Source: Mycoplasmoides alvi ATCC 29626 (GTDB lineage: Bacteria > Bacillota_I > Bacilli_A > Mycoplasmatales > Mycoplasmoidaceae). Taken from it: DNA of 64,000 nt. Positions 57,442-64,000 of this stretch are shown here, piece by piece. Under the pieces are notes generated by a model that saw only the letters and a program-made list of their open reading frames with translations, ran no database searches and had not been told where the DNA came from. Within the stretch, counting starts at the first letter, position 1. The number at the start of each line of letters is the position of its first letter. Location: positions 1 to 64,000 of the forward strand of contig NZ_KL370825.1 in NCBI RefSeq assembly GCF_000701785.1. Direction: 5' to 3'. A program made the position numbers and the translations under genes.

Positions 57442-57696
57442 TTATTTTTTAGCAGAAGCTTTTTTGTTTAAAGATTTTGCTGTTTTTGACTTTACACGTT
57501 GTGCTTTAGCTTTTGGAATAGTTCCTTTTTTGGCTAATTTATCAGCAGTTGAATATGTCTTTGAAAGGTCTTTTTTATTAGCAGTGCTTTTAGTTTTTTT
57601 TACTTGATTTTTAAGAGTTGTTTTTTGCCCCTTATGCACTGTTCTTTTTTTAGTTGATTTTTTTAAAGTTTTCTCATTAGATTTAATATTTGCCAT
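57442..57696 (-). CDS. rpsT: 30S ribosomal protein S20
   Basis: 84 aa, very Lys-rich, and easily taken for a histone-like protein. The start MANIKSNEKTLKKSTKKRTVHKG is that of S20, as is the C-terminal part (STADKLAKKGTIPKAKAQRVKSK). S20 binds 16S rRNA in the body of the 30S subunit. Its place beside fmt matches M. genitalium. A terminator follows. Confidence 0.93.
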   Translation of the reverse strand: MANIKSNEKTLKKSTKKRTVHKGQKTTLKNQVKKTKSTANKKDLSKTYSTADKLAKKGTIPKAKAQRVKSKTAKSLNKKASAKK

Positions 57697-57834
57697 TACT
57701 AATTAACTACTATGTTTTAAAAACATTCCTTATAGAATAAATATATAATTATGTTAGTAATGATATCAAATTTATAGATTTTCTTTTAAATTAATTTAAA
57801 TTTAATGTTTTGTTTTTCATAAAAGGTGTGCTTA

Positions 57835-58503
57835 ATGGGTAATAGCGGATCATTGTTTTCAATTTTAATTTTAGTCATTCCAATTATTGCTGTTTTTTAC
57901 TTTTTTTCTAAAAAGAAAAAAAATAAATCAAAAATTGGTTTTGATGGCACGCCTAAAAAAGCCAAAAAAGATGAAGTGTGACAAACTATTAAAAAATTTA
58001 TGCAACAAAATAATGAAAATGGTAAGGAAGTAGTGTATTCTTTTGTTGCTAAAAGACCTAATCCAATGCAAGAAAAGAAAATCAGAAAACTTTATTTAGC
58101 AGAAACTAATAAATACATTGAAGACAATAAATTAGATAAAAAAGCAGCAAAAAAATATAAGTCTAAGCGAAATAAAGAAGCTTCTAGAGAACTTTATTGC
58201 ATTTATTTTATAAGTCGTGATACTAAAACAAGAGTTGATGATAAGGCTAGGATTTTTGAAGCTGAAGTTGTTCAAAAATTAACAGGCCAAAAAAAAGAAC
58301 CAACTAAAAGAGTCATTGTGATTAATGGTTTAAAAGATTTTGATACAGAATTTAAATGAATTGAACCTTTAAAAAAACGTGAAGATGAGAGAATTGCCAA
58401 AATACAGAAACAACAATTAGCAAGACAAGCCAAAAAAGAAAAAAGAAAAATGAAATATGTTGGAAGAAATAAAACTGTATCGCCTACAAACAATAAAAAA
58501 TAG
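57835..58503 (+). CDS. Hypothetical protein with N-terminal membrane helix
   Basis: 222 aa with UGA-Trp codons. One hydrophobic segment (~7-24, LFSILILVIPIIAVFYFF) is followed by Lys-rich sequence, so the bulk is likely cytoplasmic. The middle has ELYCIYFISRDTKTRVDDKARIFEAEVVQ, and the tail is a Lys/Gln/Arg helix. A gene of similar size stands between rpsT and fmt in M. genitalium. Function is not known; the basic composition could suit RNA or ribosome contact. AAAAGG precedes the start. Confidence 0.8.
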
Positions 58504-58517
58504 TTAATTTTTAGATT

Positions 58518-59453
58518 ATGAAAACTAAAGTAATTTTTTTTGGTTCTACAAATTTAAGTGCTGCTTGTTTATCTCAAATATTGTCAGATAAAAATTTTGA
58601 TGTTTGTTGTGTTGTTTGTCAACCAGATAACCCGAAAGCTAAAAAAAATAATAAATGAAATGAAATTAAACAAACTGCTTTAAAATATAATATAAAATGT
58701 TTACAACCTTTGAAAATTGTTGAAATATTTGAAGAAATTAAATCATTAAAAGCTGAAATAGGGATTTGTGTTGCATATGGGCAATTCATTCCTGAATCAA
58801 TAATTAATTTATTTCATTACGGAATTATAAATGTTCATCCATCTTTATTGCCAAAATATCGAGGTGGAGCACCAATTCAACATGCAATTATGAATGGTGA
58901 TTTAGAAACTGGTATCACAATTATGAAATTAACTAAAGAAATGGATGCTGGTGATTATTGTTTTCAAAATAATTTTTCTATTAATTCTGAATGAACATCT
59001 GGAGAACTTATGAATAAAGTCATAAAAGATGCTCCTAAAATATTGCTTTTATGTATGTATAAGATATTGAGTAATGATATAACTTGACATCATCAAGATT
59101 CTACACAGAAATCATTAGCTCCTATTTTCACAAGAGAACAAGAAAAGATTAACTGAAATTTTGAAGCTTTTAAAATTGTTAGACATATAAAAGCATTTTC
59201 ACCAGCTCCAGGAACTTTTTCTTTTTTTGATAAAAATAAGACAATTAAGTTTTTTAATGCTACTTTAGGAAATCATGAATTTGATACTGAACCAGGAATA
59301 ATCAATTTGTTAGATAAAAATTTTATTTGTATACAAGCTATAAATAAAAAGTGTGTTCATATTACTGAATTTCTTTTACCAGGAAAAAAACGAATAGAAG
59401 TTAGAAAATATAATGGAGTTTATCCGTTTAATTTAAAGGATAAATTGTTTTAA
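58518..59453 (+). CDS. fmt: Methionyl-tRNA formyltransferase
   Basis: 311 aa with UGA-Trp. The catalytic region INVHPSLLPKYRGGAPIQHAIMNGD holds Asn and His, and KEMDAGDYC the Asp; the C-terminal OB-like domain follows. It formylates the initiator Met-tRNA, the step undone by peptide deformylase (def, 28789). The stop overlaps the next start by one base (TAATG). Confidence 0.95.
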
Positions 59454-61753
59454 TGTCAATAAACAAGCATTTATATATTCGTAAATTAGATTTTTTAAAT
59501 TATTTTGATAGACCTTCATTATTTTGGCGTTTAAATAATGAAGAGATTGAAAGTATTTTTCAATCATATTCAAAACATTATGATGATAATTTTATTTTTG
59601 AATATGAACAAGATATGGATGAATTTATTGAATTTGATCCATTAGATGTTTATGAAAATTATAAGATTATTAAATTAACTGATGAAAGTAATCCCCGTTT
59701 TATTGAAGGGAAAATTATTAGTAATAAATTTTCTAATTTTTTAATAAATTACAGTAAGAAAACACTTAATATTTTTAATGTAATTGATTTTGATATTTTG
59801 TACCCAAATGATATTTTTGATCTTGAAACAAAAGCCAAAGAAATTTTAAAAACAATATTGAATACTAAAGTACCAACAATTTTTTTGCATCCAATATTTA
59901 TATTTAATTCTGCTGTTGCTTGCCCTGTTGCAATTACATACATTAATGAAAAACATTATGAAATAAATTTTGTTAAAGGTTCAACAGGAACAAATAGATC
60001 TGATGTATTGTCTTTATATTTTCAAATTGAAATAACTAAAAAAAATCTTTCTAATTTAAAAAACGCTTCATTATTTTTAATTGCAAAAGAAAGAAAACCT
60101 AAAGGTTCAGTTTCTTTTACTATTGTTGATAGTATTCAGTTAACTAAAGCAAACAAATATCATAAAATTGATTTAAATAACAATGATAATAATGGTTTTA
60201 AAGAAAAATCAAAATATAAATGTCAATCAATTCAAATTTCTGATTTAATAAAAGGTAATTCTTTGCAAGATTTTGAAATTCTACAAAAAAAAGATATTAA
60301 TGAAAAAAATAAATATGTGATTTTTTTGAAAAAATATAAAAATGTAATTGATAATTTTTGAAATATTATTACAGAAATTAAATTAAATAAACCTAGTAAA
60401 CAGTTATATGTTCCATTTTCTTCTAAATTTGATTCATATTGATTGAAATTTAATTATCAGCGGGAAGTTCGTAAGGTTTGAGGTTTAGAAAATGAATTAT
60501 TTTCTTATTCAGGAAAATTAGTTACATTTAGTAAAGCTTTTGGTTTTGTAAACAAATTAAAAAAAAATACAAACATTTCCTTAGAATTTTTTTTAAATTG
60601 TAAATTTTATCCAACTTTAATTAATTTTTACTCAATTTTTTTAGATGAATACAACAAAATGGATTTAACTAGTTTTTTAAATTTAAATTCATGAGATGAA
60701 GAAAAAATTAAACAATTGTTTTTCACAATAAAAAACAAAATGTTTAATGATGATAAATATGAGTTAGGCACATGAAAAACTCAAGAAATTATTTGATATC
60801 GTTTAATTAAATTCCCTGTTAATAACATGAATAACATAATATATTTTACTGATTTAAATAAAGACTTTGAACCATTAAAAAAGAAAAAAATTTATTTTGA
60901 TTTTGAAACAATTAATCCAATAATTAGGGCCGTAGATAACTCATTTCCATATGCACAAATAATTACTCAATGTTCTATCATTAAAGATAATGGAAAAAAT
61001 GAAGAATTAAACTGTTTGAATTTAATTATTGATCCAAAAAATATAACAGTTGATTTTTTTAAAAAAATTATAGACAGTTTGTATGTAAACAATGCTAATG
61101 AATATAGTTTTGTTGTATATAATGCTAGTTTTGAATCGAGTCGTTTAAACGAATTAAAAGAATATATAAAGGATCCAATATATGATAAAAAAATTGATGC
61201 CATCAATGCAAATTTATATGATTTAGCAAAATGGTTTAATGTTAATACAAAAGATTGATATATTTGAATTAAAAATTTACTAGGTTTTTATAGCATTAAA
61301 AATATTTTAACTTTACTACCTCAAAGTTTTTTAGATGAATCAAAAACAGTAAGTTACAAATCTTTAAATGTTCAACGAGGCGATAAAGCACAAGCAATAA
61401 CATCTTTACGTTTTTTCAATGCATTAAATGATGATAAATGAGAAGAAATTTCTAATGACTTATGTAAGTATTGTGAAAATGATGTTAGAGCAATGATAGC
61501 AGTAGAAAAATTTGGATTGAAACTTCTAGAAATGAACAAATTAGAGCCAAAAGAATTTAATATAGATTTAGAAATTTTTTTAACATTAACTTCTTCTATC
61601 AATTTAGATACAAAAGAAACATTTCAAAATTTTTTAAATAAATTAAAGGCATTACCAGAAGTAACTTTTTTAAATCAAATAAAACAAATGGAAGCAACAT
61701 TATTATCAATGAAAAATGAATTAAAAATAATTAATTCTTTAATAAAAAAATAA
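59453..61753 (+). CDS. DUF2779-family protein with DnaQ-like nuclease domain
   Basis: 766 aa with many UGA-Trp codons. Residues ~480-620 match the DUF2779 pattern: YFDFETINPIIRAVDNSFPYAQI (Asp 483, Glu 485), later YNASFESSRLNEL and a CENDVRAMIAVEK end, which together give the D-E-D-D exonuclease layout. The first ~400 residues may hold a degenerate PD-(D/E)XK (Cas4-like) core around INFVKGSTGTNRSDVLSLYFQIEI, where the usual Glu before x-x-K is not seen. Likely acts on nucleic acid. A large protein at this place after fmt is common to M. pneumoniae relatives. Function is inferred. Confidence 0.75.
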
Positions 61754-61870
61754 TTTATCTAAGCATATTTTCATACTAAAAAATAGTTCCATTTATAATT
61801 TTTGTGCGATTGAAATAATTGCGTAAATGAAATTAAGTTATTTAAATTTTTGCATAAAGGGTAAATAATA

Positions 61871-64000
61871 ATGAATTTGTTAAATTTTGTTAATAGTAAG
61901 AAAATTAAATTTAAAAAAGGAAAGATACAAAATAAAAAATTAATTATTGCTACAATAGGAGTAACCACTTTGTTAGCTGGTGTTGGTAGCACAATTTTGA
62001 TGTATTCATTAACTACTTCTAATGATACTTCGATTAAGCAAATTGAACAAGATAATTCTGTAGATACTTCTTTATTGGTAACTAATGGTAACACATTTAC
62101 AGATCAAACTGGTGTTCAAATAAGAACAAATTATGTAAATGGTTTTGAGTCTATAGATGTACTTAGTCATGATGGATCAATTACTGGCAATAAATTAGTT
62201 TTAACCACTTATACTAATGGGACTCAATTAAATTATGGAGTTGGTTTAGTTGATTCTGATTACAACATTATTTCAACATGAGCAATGCCAATAGTTGGTG
62301 AAACATACAAATGAAACTATACAACTAATATCATTCCAGGTAGTGACAATGAAACATTTTTTGTTTTAGCAGGTATTAGTAATATTGCACATGCATTAAA
62401 TACTGTTTATACTAACTATAATTCAAGTGCAACAAATTTTGAAGATGTTGTTACTGTCGATTTAACATCTGCTCCTTCAATTAAAATTTTTAAAATAAAT
62501 GTCACTAACAATATTATTAGAAGTGATAGTGTAAATCCAGTTTATGATTTTAAATATCCTACTTATGATGATCAACCAACTTACAATAATGGTTTAAAGT
62601 TTTTTACAAAAACTGGTAATTTTGCATCCAATTTAATTCAACAAAGTGGATATGCTAATAATAGTTCATATGCATCTTTTGGTTATTTACAATATTTATT
62701 TTATGGTCAATTATTTCAATATAACTACAATAGTTCTGATAACACAGATGAATTTGCATTATTGTCATCATATTTAGGTTCAGATCCAGGTATGGGCAAC
62801 TTATATGGATATTATAATTCTACAATTAACAAACAATCTTCAGCATTAGGGTATTATGAATATTTTTATAATGAAGTTTTAACGCCGATGATTGAAGGAA
62901 ATCCAAAAAGTTATACTACAACTCCATATGTTCTTAATTCAAGTGCTCCAACAAGAACTAATTATAAAGTTATTGATCAAGCAGGTAATATTATTGAAGC
63001 ACCAATAAGTGATCAATTAACATCTGATGCTGCATTGTCAATTGCTTTTATGACTGATTATCGAGCAGCAAACATTCCTTCTAGTTCTGATAATACTGCT
63101 AGTTTGACAGGGGCAATGACTAGAGTTGGTCATAATGAATATAATATAGTTCCAGGATGATTTATTTTTAAACCTAATATTAGTCCTGATTGAGTATCAT
63201 ATGGATATACTTTCACAAATATAAATTATACAACAGCTAATGGAATTTGAGGAACAGCAGTTGGATCATTTTATGATGTGAACAATAATGAATATTTAAC
63301 ATTATTTGCTGCATCAATATGGGTGACTAACAATAGGTTTGTTCATTTTAAAATACAGAATTTTGATTACTTTAGTCTCCAATATACTAAATATGGTTCA
63401 AGAAATATTATAAGTCCAAATAATTCTAATAATATTTTGCCTTTTGATGTTAGTACAACTAGTCAAATTTGGAATAAATCAATGTTTATGAAAGTTTTAG
63501 ATCCAATTAACAGAATTATATCTTTTTCAATAAATACAGATAAGATAGGTATTTTTATTAATGAAATAGGTAGTTGAATTTTAAGTGATAAAAATTTATT
63601 CAATTTATCACAACCACTTATTAATTTTCAATATAACATTAAACTTAAACTTTTTGGTGTTATTACAAACACAAATATATATTCATACATTATTAATAAT
63701 AATTCTTTATCTAATTATACTGATAATGATGTTAATAGTCGTCAATTGGATACGCCATTAATTAGTGTATCTCATGTTTCTGGTGAAATTATTTTAGCTG
63801 ATAATTTTGTCTATAATCCAGATGATAAAGGTGAATTAAATGGAGTTATTATTGGCATTAATGGTTTAGTAACAACAGTTAGTCAAGTTTATTCAATTCA
63901 GACAATAACAGATACGACAACTAACAATGCTTCAGTTATTGGTGTTTTATCACCAAATCAAGTTGGTTATCAAGTTGTTAGAAATGATTCTGATTTTTCA
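61871..64000 (+). CDS. Large hypothetical surface or secreted protein, cut by the window edge
   Basis: At least 710 aa, no stop before 64000. A basic N-terminal part (KIKFKKGKIQNKK) and one hydrophobic segment (~24-44) without a lipobox Cys make a signal anchor or cleavable signal. The rest is Asn/Ser/Thr/Tyr-rich and beta-like, as in extracellular proteins, with few Cys. UGA-Trp is used. AAAGGG precedes the ATG. No family is recognised; an adhesin or repeat-type surface protein is possible. Confidence 0.75.

Noticed and set aside
57442-57696. Histone H1-like DNA-binding protein
   Set aside because: The Lys-rich composition suggests it, but the start MANIKSNEK and the C-terminal pattern are those of ribosomal protein S20, in the expected place near fmt.

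Overview
The window is a low-GC mollicute (mycoplasma) chromosome segment. Nearly every long gene is read only if UGA means Trp (genetic code 4), and the single RNA gene found is a tRNA-Trp with anticodon UCA. Gene blocks match the order I know from the Mycoplasma pneumoniae/genitalium lineage: def-gmk-PP2C-prkC-rsgA, pth-tilS, HAD-trpS-spx-nadK-EIIB-like, hisS-aspS and rpsT-hypothetical-fmt-DUF2779. This suggests the Pneumoniae group in the broad sense (Ureaplasma, M. penetrans/iowae, M. pneumoniae relatives). I cannot name the species.

Layout. 1-108 is the right edge of a CRISPR array (two 36-bp repeats, one 30-bp spacer), followed by about 470 bp of AT-rich non-coding DNA with a hairpin and the promoter of the ribosomal operon. 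582-15681 is an uninterrupted S10-spc-alpha superoperon: 27 ribosomal proteins and translation or secretion genes, then rpoA and rplQ. rpmD (L30) is missing. 15924-24801 is an oligopeptide ABC transporter (lipoprotein OppA, OppB, OppC, OppD, and a very large OppF). 24902-25447 encodes a small sigma-70-like factor. After a structured non-coding interval comes a P-type cation ATPase (25933-28785), convergent with def.

29421-32920 carries gmk, a PP2C phosphatase, a Ser/Thr kinase and the ribosome GTPase RsgA, the phosphatase and kinase genes overlapping. 33116-34562 is pth-tilS. 34552-36487 is a minus-strand HAD phosphatase/trpS pair, and 36626-38828 holds spx, nadK, a degenerate membrane-anchored PTS EIIB-like protein and smpB. 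Next are a lipoprotein, a minus-strand gapN, a coiled-coil membrane protein, a 628-bp gap with hairpins and a CIRCE operator, and dnaK with a strong terminator.

45846-53368 has a membrane zinc-ribbon-like protein, tRNA-Trp, a minus-strand thioredoxin-like protein, a DEAD-box helicase, a nucleosidase (mtnN), a minus-strand choline/aminoglycoside-type kinase, hisS and aspS. 53455-57360 pairs an MFS transporter with an amidohydrolase. 57442-61753 has rpsT (minus), a hypothetical, fmt and a DUF2779 nuclease-like protein. A large surface-type protein runs off the right edge.

Most of the window is conserved core. The least explained parts are the CRISPR edge and its flank, the sigma-like factor plus its 3' non-coding region, the inactive-looking EIIB protein, the altered ion-site residues of the P-type ATPase, the MFS/amidohydrolase pair, and the hairpin-rich gaps around the coiled-coil gene.
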